DNA of 23,487 nt from DSOS01 sp035286585. GTDB taxonomy: Bacteria > Chloroflexota > Anaerolineae > Anaerolineales > UBA4823. The translations under genes and the position numbers were made by a program. Below are positions 7,085 through 13,854 of the stretch, piece after piece. The DNA is taken from NCBI GenBank assembly GCA_035286585.1, contig DATEDC010000175.1, forward strand, positions 1 through 23,487. Reading direction: 5' to 3'. How positions within the stretch are numbered: the stretch's first letter is position 1; each line of letters opens with the position of its first letter. Below the pieces are notes generated by a model. That model saw only the letters and a list, made by a program, of their open reading frames with translations. It had not been told where the DNA came from and made no database searches.

Positions 7085-7127
7085 CGCAGGTTTATGATCA
7101 CACAGGCTTGAATTAGAAGAACCTGCG
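7085..7127. repeat. Inverted repeat downstream of cupredoxin gene
   Basis: CGCAGGTT at 7085-7092 pairs perfectly with AACCTGCG at 7120-7127 across a 27-nt loop. A second compact palindrome (CTGCGCCGCAG) follows at about 7135-7145. There is no T tract, so it is not a standard terminator; it may be a weak transcript end or 3' stabilising structure. Confidence 0.4.
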
Positions 7128-7177
7128 GGACGTTCTGCGCCGCAGAGCGTAACCAATTTTAGTGAATCTCAACAGGC

Positions 7178-7206
7178 TTGTAATCTGGCTGTAAATTTGC
7201 TATATT
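7178..7206 (+). promoter_or_regulatory. Sigma-70-type promoter before the CDP-alcohol phosphatidyltransferase gene
   Basis: A -35 box TTGTAA (7178-7183) and a -10 box TATATT (7201-7206) are 17 bp apart, the optimal spacing. It is the best-looking promoter in the window. Confidence 0.65.
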
Positions 7207-7276
7207 ACAGGTAGAAGCACGCACCCTGTCGCTCATTGCACCTCTGGTCACCGATGTATACCTGGGTGGAGCGGCT

Positions 7277-7903
7277 TTGCGAGCGCGACTCCGCCCAGGC
7301 ATTTTCAGCGTGAGTGAGCGAGTCGGGGCCAGCGTTCGAAACGAGGTCGCCGTGTTAGTCGCCAAGCAAGTTGCTGACCTGATAACAACCAGCAGGGTGA
7401 TGCTCAGCTTCGTTTTGGCCTGGCTTGGCTTTATTCACCGCGAATCCGGGCTGGCGCTGGCAGCCTGGATCATGGTGCTGAACTGGAGTGGAGACATCCT
7501 CGATGGCGTCATAGCCCGCCGCAGCAGGGTGCAGTACAACACCTGGATTGGAGACCACGATCTTGAAGTAGACATGCTGGTCTCGGTCGGCCTGTTCGTT
7601 TACATGCTTGGGTCCGGCTACTGGGGTTTGTGGCAGGCTGGCATTTTCCTGATCTTCTGGCTGCTGGTTTTCTGGCGCTGGGGCTTGATGCCCTCCCTGG
7701 GCATGCTTTTCCAGGCGCCGATCTACGGCTGGTTCATCTGGATCGCCTTGCGCGATCAATTCAACGCCGGGATGGGGATGGTGATCTGGATCGTCGCCGC
7801 GATCGCCATTACCTGGCCCCGTTTCCCCCAGATGGTCATACCTCGTTTCCTGGCTGGGATGCGCGATGTAGCCCAGGGAAAATCCGAAGTGGGCCAGGAA
7901 TAG
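7277..7903 (+). CDS. CDP-alcohol phosphatidyltransferase family membrane protein
   Basis: A protein of about 208 residues with several hydrophobic helices and the CDP-alcohol phosphotransferase motif DILDGVIAR followed by GDHDLEVD. These enzymes join a CDP-linked lipid to an alcohol such as glycerol phosphate or inositol phosphate inside the membrane. In the usual pattern a Gly lies three residues before the third Asp and 12 residues separate AR from that Asp; here the Gly is shifted by one and there are 13. The metal-binding Asp residues are nonetheless present. The start is uncertain: TTG at 7277 has GGTGGA 6 nt upstream, but GTG at 7352, preceded by GAGG, would begin just before the conserved VADLITTSRVML segment. 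The substrate cannot be told from sequence. Confidence 0.82.
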   Translation: MRARLRPGIFSVSERVGASVRNEVAVLVAKQVADLITTSRVMLSFVLAWLGFIHRESGLALAAWIMVLNWSGDILDGVIARRSRVQYNTWIGDHDLEVDMLVSVGLFVYMLGSGYWGLWQAGIFLIFWLLVFWRWGLMPSLGMLFQAPIYGWFIWIALRDQFNAGMGMVIWIVAAIAITWPRFPQMVIPRFLAGMRDVAQGKSEVGQE

Positions 7904-7932
7904 GGTTTTCGAGATAAGAGTTTTGTTAGACT

Positions 7933-7962
7933 TTGCCTGGCGCCTCGCGCATCAGGTAAAAT
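7933..7962 (+). promoter_or_regulatory. Promoter candidate for EEP-family gene
   Basis: TTGCCT (7933-7938) and TAAAAT (7957-7962) are 18 bp apart. A GGGAA-A-TTCCC inverted repeat at 7975-7985 just downstream could be an operator. Confidence 0.45.
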
Positions 7963-8002
7963 TGCTCCATAATGGGGAAATTCCCACGTTATGGAGTAAA
8001 GT

Positions 8003-8992
8003 TTGAATTTATCCCAGGAAGTACATATCGAGCCGTACCTGCGCGAGGGCGTCTCACCCCAGGGTGCGGCTTATTTGTTTGAGCGGCTAAAGCCCTTCGG
8101 GCGCAAGTTGATGGGATTGCCGGGATTGCGTTATTTGCGCCCGGCTGCCCTGCGAGTGGCCGCGGTAGCCAAAAGCCCGGCAAGCTTGGCCGGGCGCAGT
8201 CTGGCAGAGAAGAGACCCGCCCCGGAATGTGGGAGCTTGACCGTGCTGAGCGCCAACCTGTGGCACGATTGGCCGCGCCGCCGCTGGTCTGCGGAGCGGC
8301 TGGAAGGCTTTGCCCGCCTGGTCCATGCCCAGGCTGCCGATATCCTCCTGGTTCAAGAGGTCTCTCGCAGCGCGCACCTGCGCGTGGATGAGTGGCTCTC
8401 CGAGCGCCTGGAGATGGGCTACATTTACACGCGGGCTAATGGGCACGAAACGGGCATCGGTTTCGAAGAGGGGTTGGCGGTGTTCAGCCGCTTTCCTCTC
8501 AAGCAGCCCCGCGTGCGCCAGTTGGGCAGCCGCGCTAATCCATTCGTCCGGCGGATGGCCCTGGGCGCGCAGGTGGATACGCCCTGCGGGGAAGTGATGG
8601 CTTTCTCCGTCCACCTGGGCCTGTCGCCTCGCCAGAATGCTCTCCAGCTGAGCGACCTGCGGGATTGGATTGCCCGCTCGAGCTACGGCCTGCCAGCTTT
8701 GATTGGCGGAGATTTTAATGCCCACGAAAACAGCCCGCGCATCCGCCAGGCCCGCTCGCGCTGGGTGGATGCCTACCGTCAGGTCAGGCCCGACGGCGAG
8801 GCCACGACCCACGAGCTGCGCTGGCCTTGGGGTGGCTCGCTGCGCCGAGCTCGCCTGGATTACATCTTTATCGACCCCGGCAGGCAGCCCTGGCAGGTGC
8901 TGGACGCCGTTCACCTGCAGGCCGAAGCGCGCCCACACTCCGACCACCACGCCGTGTTAGCTCGCCTGGCGCCAGCTCCGCAGCCGAATTAA
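8003..8992 (+). CDS. Endonuclease/exonuclease/phosphatase (EEP) family protein
   Basis: A 329-residue protein with a C-terminal EEP (DNase I-like) fold from about residue 78. The fold's active-site series is complete: LSANLWHD (N85), LLVQEV (E119), a central VHLGL, GGDFNAHENS, LDYIFI and the terminal HSDHHAV. Family members are metal-dependent phosphodiesterases or phosphatases acting on DNA, phospholipids or phosphoinositides; the sequence does not choose among these. The N-terminal 75 residues are basic and specific to this protein. No signal peptide is seen, so it is probably cytosolic. The start is TTG with GGAG 7 nt upstream. It follows a CDP-alcohol phosphatidyltransferase gene, which may hint at a lipid substrate, and ends in its own terminator. 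Confidence 0.85.
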   Translation: MNLSQEVHIEPYLREGVSPQGAAYLFERLKPFGRKLMGLPGLRYLRPAALRVAAVAKSPASLAGRSLAEKRPAPECGSLTVLSANLWHDWPRRRWSAERLEGFARLVHAQAADILLVQEVSRSAHLRVDEWLSERLEMGYIYTRANGHETGIGFEEGLAVFSRFPLKQPRVRQLGSRANPFVRRMALGAQVDTPCGEVMAFSVHLGLSPRQNALQLSDLRDWIARSSYGLPALIGGDFNAHENSPRIRQARSRWVDAYRQVRPDGEATTHELRWPWGGSLRRARLDYIFIDPGRQPWQVLDAVHLQAEARPHSDHHAVLARLAPAPQPN

Positions 8993-9025
8993 ACTCAAAG
9001 TCAGCCAGGCTATCGCCATCTCTCC

Positions 9026-9061
9026 AGCGGGTAGATGTTTTTCACCCGCTTTTCTCATTTT
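9026..9061 (+). terminator. Intrinsic terminator after EEP gene
   Basis: AGCGGGT (9026-9032) pairs with ACCCGCT (9044-9050) across an 11-nt loop. A T-rich tail runs from 9051 to 9061. Confidence 0.8.
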
Positions 9062-9104
9062 AAGTTAGACTATGATTTGTTCCGCGCCTAGAGCTAAAAA
9101 TCAT

Positions 9105-9109
9105 GGAGG
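9105..9109 (+). promoter_or_regulatory. Ribosome binding site deciding the adenosine-specific-kinase start
   Basis: GGAGG lies 5 nt before the ATG at 9115 and overlaps the alternative ATG at 9103. This makes 9115 the start. Confidence 0.85.
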
Positions 9110-9114
9110 ATGCC

Positions 9115-9600
9115 ATGCATATTACCATCGTCAAGATCGAGAAGCCGGAGAATATCAACTTTGTCCTCGGGCAAACCCACTTCATCAAGACGGTCGAGGA
9201 CGTGCACGAAGCCCTGGTCAACGCTGTGCCGGGGATCAAGTTCGGCCTGGCGTTTTGCGAAGCTTCGGGAAAATGCCTGGTGCGCTCTACCGGCACCGAC
9301 CCCGACATGCAGGCGCTGGCGGTAAAGAACGCCCAGGCGATTGGGGCCGGGCACAGCTTTATTTTGTTCCTGGGCGAGGGCTATTTTCCGATCAATGTGC
9401 TCAACGCAGTCAAGCTGGTGCCGGAGGTGTGCCGGATTTTCTGCGCCACGGCGAACCCCACCGAGGTGATCCTGGCTGAGACCGGGCAAGGTCGCGGCAT
9501 CCTGGGCGTGGTGGATGGCTTTTCTCCGCTGGGCGTGGAGGGCGAGGAGGATATCGCCTGGCGCAAGAATTTCTTGCGCAAGATCGGCTATAAACTTTAG
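9115..9600 (+). CDS. Adenosine-specific kinase family protein (DUF355)
   Basis: A 161-residue soluble protein matching the adenosine-specific kinase family along its full length. The match runs from the N-terminal ITIVKIEKPENINFVLGQ through FIKTVEDVHEAL, PGIKFGLAFCEASGK, IGAGHSFILFL, INVLNAVKLVPEVCRIFCATANP and ETGQGRGILGVVDGFSP. The family is best known from archaea and thermophilic bacteria and is named for adenosine binding seen in a structural homologue; its cellular role remains unclear. The start at 9115 is set by GGAGG with 5-nt spacing. It has its own upstream terminator, and the next gene follows after 14 bp, so it probably heads a short operon with the membrane EEP protein. Confidence 0.92.
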   Translation: MHITIVKIEKPENINFVLGQTHFIKTVEDVHEALVNAVPGIKFGLAFCEASGKCLVRSTGTDPDMQALAVKNAQAIGAGHSFILFLGEGYFPINVLNAVKLVPEVCRIFCATANPTEVILAETGQGRGILGVVDGFSPLGVEGEEDIAWRKNFLRKIGYKL

Positions 9601-9614
9601 GATAGGGGACTGCG

Positions 9615-11597
9615 ATGAATCGAATGCCTGCTCCGGGGCACCCCCGCCTGCCAGAGGTGCTTCTCTACGCCATCCTGTTTCTATTCTTCTTCCAGCTCAT
9701 CGCCGATTTTGTCGAGGCCATCTACGCTTTCGGGCTGTTGGGCGCCAGCATCCCGCCCGAGATCCTCGCCGTGCTGTTCCTGTTCTCCCCGCTTGCCCTG
9801 CTCTTCATGCCCCGCAAATTTCCCGATTGGCTGCTGCTGCTGTCTGGCGAGCTGTTTTTCCTGAGCCGGGCTGCAGAAACATTATTGGACACCCGCGGCC
9901 GCATGCTGGTTTCTGGGGCCGGGGTGAGCGCTGTTCTTATCCTGCTGCCGGGGTTATTGTGGCGCTGGGGGCGCCTCCCCAGGAGCGCCAGCCTCCCTGC
10001 CCTCGGCGGCGGGCTGGCGCTGTCTGTGGGGGCTTCGATCTTGCTCCGTGCCCTCGGCTCGGGGTCCGAGCTCTCCACGCTGGGTGATTTTCAAGCGCTC
10101 GGTTGGGCGCTGGCCCTGATCGGCGGTCTGCTGCTGCCCATCGAGCTGAAGCGAAAGAGTGGAGTGAGCAGCGCGGCTGTAAAACCCTCCGCCGGATTCG
10201 GCCGGCTGGCCGGGCTCAGCCTGGGATTGATGGCTGCCCTCACCCTGCTGTATTTTGCCTTTACCAGCCTGAATGTGATCTCCCGTTGGACCGGGGCGAG
10301 CTACCTGCTTGTCGTCGGGCTGGCTGCCCTGGCTCTTGGCTTCTTTGCGGTTCAATTCCTGGGGAGGTCGTTCACCAGGTTGCGCCTCTCACCTGGTTCG
10401 CTGTTCTCCTGGAGCAGCCTGTTCGTGCTCGCTCTCGTGCTGACCATCTTGCCGCACCAGATCGCCTTCCCATCCGCCCCCAGCGATTACCCGTTCTACG
10501 AGCCAGCCGTGGGCTGGCGGCCATACCTCTCCCTTGTCTTGCTCCTGCTGCTCTTCCCCTTATTGCTGCTGGATCTCGGCCTGTATGCCCAGGAGGTTGT
10601 CGCCCTACAGCCTTCCCCCAGGGCTCTGGGGGGCGCTTTCTGCCTGGCGGCGCTCTTCCTGCTGGTGATGATCTTCGCCCACGTTTTTACCACCGTCTAC
10701 GCTTACATCCCCCTGGTTGGCCCTTTTTTCAGGGATAAGTTCTGGCAGGTGCACCTGGTCCTGGGGCTGGCTCTGCTCCTGCCGCTTCCCCTGGCGCGCA
10801 GGGAGGCCGCCTCTGCACCCGGGGCGGCGCCGGCTTTGGCGGCTGGCCCGGTCCTGCTCGGGCTGGGCGCTTTCCTGGCTGCCTGGCTGACCGCCGCTCG
10901 GCCTGCTCCTCCGCCGCTCGGCGCTGCCAGCCTGCGCGTGCTGACCTACAATGTCCAGCAAGGCTATTCTGAGTTTGGACTCAAGAATTTCGACGGGCAG
11001 CTCGAGCTGATCGTGGCACAGACGCCCGACCTGGTTGGCTTGCAGGAATCCGATACCAACCGCATCGCCGGGGGCAACTCCGACCTGGTGCGCTACTTTG
11101 CCGACCGATTGGACATGCATTCCTACTACGGTCCCAAGACCGTGCCCGGCACCTTTGGCATTGCCCTGCTCTCCCGCTACCCGATCCAAAACCCGCACAC
11201 GTTTTACATGTACAGCGAGGGCGAACAAACCGCCGCTATCTGGGCCCAGATCAACGTGGAGGGCAACACCTTCAACGTCTTGGTGACCCACCTGGGGAAC
11301 GGCGGTCCCATCGTGCAGCAGCAAGCCATTTTGGGCGAAGTCGCTGGCCTGGAGAACGTGATCTTGATGGGAGATTTCAACTTCCGTCCCGACACGGACC
11401 AGTACCGCATCACTACCGACCTGCTGGACGACGCCTGGCTGCTCAGGTGGCCGTCCGGCCTGGACGATCGGGGCGTGGACCCGGACCAGCGCATCGACTA
11501 CATATTTGTCTCGCCAGGCACGCAGGTCCTGGACGCTCGCTACCTGCTCAGCCCGGCTTCTGACCACCCGGCGGAGCTGGTGGAGATTGGGTGGTAG
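9615..11597 (+). CDS. Polytopic membrane protein fused to EEP-family phosphodiesterase domain
   Basis: A 660-residue two-part protein. Residues 1 to about 430 hold roughly 12 hydrophobic helices. Residues about 437-660 are an EEP (DNase I-like) domain with LTYNVQQG, VGLQESD, NVLVTHLGN, MGDFN, RIDYIFV and terminal SDHPA, so the catalytic residues are in place. The domain should lie at the membrane face. Eukaryotic Cwh43/PGAP2IP-type proteins, which act in GPI-lipid remodelling, also join a membrane region to an EEP domain, and the stretch around SDLVRYFADRLDMHSYYGP recalls their EEP domain from memory; this was not tested by alignment. A phospholipid or glycolipid substrate is therefore plausible. 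AGGGGA just upstream supports the ATG start. Confidence 0.85.
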   Translation: MNRMPAPGHPRLPEVLLYAILFLFFFQLIADFVEAIYAFGLLGASIPPEILAVLFLFSPLALLFMPRKFPDWLLLLSGELFFLSRAAETLLDTRGRMLVSGAGVSAVLILLPGLLWRWGRLPRSASLPALGGGLALSVGASILLRALGSGSELSTLGDFQALGWALALIGGLLLPIELKRKSGVSSAAVKPSAGFGRLAGLSLGLMAALTLLYFAFTSLNVISRWTGASYLLVVGLAALALGFFAVQFLGRSFTRLRLSPGSLFSWSSLFVLALVLTILPHQIAFPSAPSDYPFYEPAVGWRPYLSLVLLLLLFPLLLLDLGLYAQEVVALQPSPRALGGAFCLAALFLLVMIFAHVFTTVYAYIPLVGPFFRDKFWQVHLVLGLALLLPLPLARREAASAPGAAPALAAGPVLLGLGAFLAAWLTAARPAPPPLGAASLRVLTYNVQQGYSEFGLKNFDGQLELIVAQTPDLVGLQESDTNRIAGGNSDLVRYFADRLDMHSYYGPKTVPGTFGIALLSRYPIQNPHTFYMYSEGEQTAAIWAQINVEGNTFNVLVTHLGNGGPIVQQQAILGEVAGLENVILMGDFNFRPDTDQYRITTDLLDDAWLLRWPSGLDDRGVDPDQRIDYIFVSPGTQVLDARYLLSPASDHPAELVEIGW

Positions 11598-11616
11598 GCT
11601 GGATGGCGTTATCGGT

Positions 11617-11622
11617 TAGAAT
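11617..11622 (+). promoter_or_regulatory. -10-like box placed for a leaderless transcript
   Basis: TAGAAT ends 6 nt before the ATG at 11629, and no Shine-Dalgarno sequence is present in that gap. A transcript starting at normal distance from this box would begin at or next to the ATG. No convincing -35 box is seen. Confidence 0.4.
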
Positions 11623-11628
11623 CCTGGC

Positions 11629-13803
11629 ATGTCTCTCACCCTGACGCCTGCTCAGCTCGACCTGATCCAGCGCCCGCTCAACGCCCGCATCTTCCTGGAA
11701 GGGCCGGCTGGCTGCGGCAAGACCACGGCTGCCGTGGAACGCCTGCTGGGCATGATGACCCAGGGCGTGCCCGGCGGGTCGATCCTGCTGCTCGTCCCGC
11801 AGCGCACCCTGGCGGAGCCGTATTATCGTGCCCTGCGCACTCCCGGCGTTATAGCCGGCGGCAGCGTCGCCGTGCTCACCGTGGGCGGCTTGGCCCGGCG
11901 CATGGTGGAGCTGTTCTGGCCCCTGGCGGCGGAGGGAGCCGGCTTCGCCCACCTCGAGCGGCCTCCCACCTTCCTCACCCTGGAGACTGCCCAATATATC
12001 ATCACCCACCTGGTGCGACCGCTGCTTCAGCAGGGCTACTTCGACAGCCTGGTCATCGACCGCAACCGCCTGTACAGCCAGGTTATCGATAGTCTCAACA
12101 AGGCCGCCGTGGTCGGCTTCCCTCACACAGAGATCGGTGCTCGTCTCAAAGCCGCCTGGGTGGGCGACCCTGCCCAGGTGCGCATCTACGAGGACGCCCA
12201 GGCCTGCGCCAGCCTGTTCCGCCAGCACTGCCTGGAGCACAACTTGCTGGATTTCTCATTGCAGCTCGAGCTGTTCTGGCGCCGCCTGTGGACCGAGCCG
12301 CTCTGCCGGGGGTATTTGCTGGAGACTTACCGCCACCTGCTGGTGGATAACCTCGAAGAGGACACGCCCCTGGCGCACGACCTGCTTGCCGAATGGCTGC
12401 CGGAGACCGAATCAGCCCTGCTGGTTTACGATCAGGGGGCTGGCTACCGGCGCTTCCTGGGCGCTGACCCGGCAAGTGGATATAAGCTCAAAGCGCTTTG
12501 CCCGGATGCGATCGTCTTTGCCGAGTCGCTGGTGACCTCACCGCCGGTGCGGTCCTTGGAGAGCGGCCTGGCATGGGCGCTGCGGGTGGGAGGAGATTCC
12601 GCAGAGCAGGATTTCGCCGCCCCGGAGAACCCCCTGATAGCGCTTGAATACGAATACCACCGCTTTTTCCCCCAGATGCTGGATTGGGTCGCTGGGCGCA
12701 TCCATTGGCTGGTCTCCGAGCGTGGTGCCTTCCCCGGCGAGATCGTCGTGCTTGCGCCTTATCTATCCGACGCCTTGCGTTTTGCCCTGACCAACCGCCT
12801 GGAGGCATACGGCATAGCCTCTCGCTCTCACCGCCCCTCCCGCTCGCTGCGTGATGAACCGGTCACTCGCAGCCTGCTGACCCTGGCGCAGTTGGCTCAC
12901 CCGACCTGGGAGCTGCAGCCAACCCGCTACGATGTGGCTTACGCCCTGATGCAGGTGTTGGCGGGCATGGACCTGGTGCGCGCCCAGCTTCTGGCGGAGA
13001 TCGTCTTTCATCCAGGGAAGGGAGAGTTTGGCCTGTCCTCCTTCGACCAGATTCGCCCAGAGGTCCAGGAGCGCATCACCTACCGCCTGGGGGAGCTGTA
13101 TGAGCGCCTGCGCCTGTGGCTGGCGGAGTATGCCCAGGGGATGGAAGCCGAGTTCGATCACTTCCTGGCGCGCCTGTTCGGCGAGCTGCTTTCGCAGCCT
13201 GGCTACGGCTTTCACGAAGACTTTGCCGCCGGCGAGGTGACCGCCAACCTGATCGAGTCGGTGCAGAAGTTCCGCTGGGTGGCGAGCGAGATGCTGGGCC
13301 AGGCCGGAGTGCCGCTGGGCAAAGAATATATGCTCATGGTCCAGGATGGTGTGATCGCCGCCCAGTATATCCGCAGCTGGCAGGTGCAGCCCTTCAGGCC
13401 GAGCGCTTCGTCTGTCGTCTCAGCGGAAGCCCTCAGGGCAGGGCCCGACCAGGCTGTGCTTCTCGCCCCGGCGTATACATTTCTGCTCAGCAACCGCCCG
13501 GTGGATTACCAGTTCTGGCTGGATGTGGGCAGCCGCGGCTGGTCCGAGCGCCTGTACCAGCCCCTGACTCACCCGTACGTGCTCAGCCGGAATTGGCCCG
13601 CGGGGAGAACCTGGACGGACGCTGACGAGTTCGAAGCCTCTCAGGGGTCGCTCTACCGCCTGGCGCTGGGGTTGGTTCGCCGCTGCCGGCAGGGCGTCTT
13701 CCTGGGCTTGAGCGAGCTGGGCGAGCAGGGATATGAACAGCGCAGCGCCCTCTTGCTGGCTTTTCAGCGCTTGCTGCGCCGCTTCCAGGTGGAAACCGGG
13801 TGA
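11629..13803 (+). CDS. AddB-like degenerate SF1 helicase subunit
   Basis: A 724-residue protein built like an SF1 (UvrD-type) helicase with decayed motifs. Walker A is intact (GPAGCGKTT, residues 25-33), and LLLVPQRTLAEPYYRAL follows as motif Ia. The motif II position reads LVDNLEED (D240-N241) where active helicases have DE-QD. A motif IV-like IVVLAPYLSDALRFAL is present. The motif V/VI region is replaced by LDVGSRGWSERLYQPLTHPYVLSRNWP and LYRLALGLVRRC, without the usual TRA arginine finger. No nuclease motif or C-terminal Cys cluster is seen, unlike canonical AddB. It is followed closely by an intact UvrD helicase and a RecB-type nuclease, so I infer it is the scanning or structural partner in a three-part AddAB-like complex. 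It may still bind or hydrolyse ATP. Confidence 0.75.
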   Translation: MSLTLTPAQLDLIQRPLNARIFLEGPAGCGKTTAAVERLLGMMTQGVPGGSILLLVPQRTLAEPYYRALRTPGVIAGGSVAVLTVGGLARRMVELFWPLAAEGAGFAHLERPPTFLTLETAQYIITHLVRPLLQQGYFDSLVIDRNRLYSQVIDSLNKAAVVGFPHTEIGARLKAAWVGDPAQVRIYEDAQACASLFRQHCLEHNLLDFSLQLELFWRRLWTEPLCRGYLLETYRHLLVDNLEEDTPLAHDLLAEWLPETESALLVYDQGAGYRRFLGADPASGYKLKALCPDAIVFAESLVTSPPVRSLESGLAWALRVGGDSAEQDFAAPENPLIALEYEYHRFFPQMLDWVAGRIHWLVSERGAFPGEIVVLAPYLSDALRFALTNRLEAYGIASRSHRPSRSLRDEPVTRSLLTLAQLAHPTWELQPTRYDVAYALMQVLAGMDLVRAQLLAEIVFHPGKGEFGLSSFDQIRPEVQERITYRLGELYERLRLWLAEYAQGMEAEFDHFLARLFGELLSQPGYGFHEDFAAGEVTANLIESVQKFRWVASEMLGQAGVPLGKEYMLMVQDGVIAAQYIRSWQVQPFRPSASSVVSAEALRAGPDQAVLLAPAYTFLLSNRPVDYQFWLDVGSRGWSERLYQPLTHPYVLSRNWPAGRTWTDADEFEASQGSLYRLALGLVRRCRQGVFLGLSELGEQGYEQRSALLLAFQRLLRRFQVETG

Positions 13804-13854
13804 ACGCAAAGGCTTATTTCCTGCGGGTGCCTGGAGCATATTGTTGATCTTGCC

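Noticed and set aside
7076..7276. Small RNA or tRNA in the 200-bp gap after the cupredoxin gene
   Set aside because: No cloverleaf or conserved loop sequence is found; the gap is explained by an inverted repeat and a promoter.
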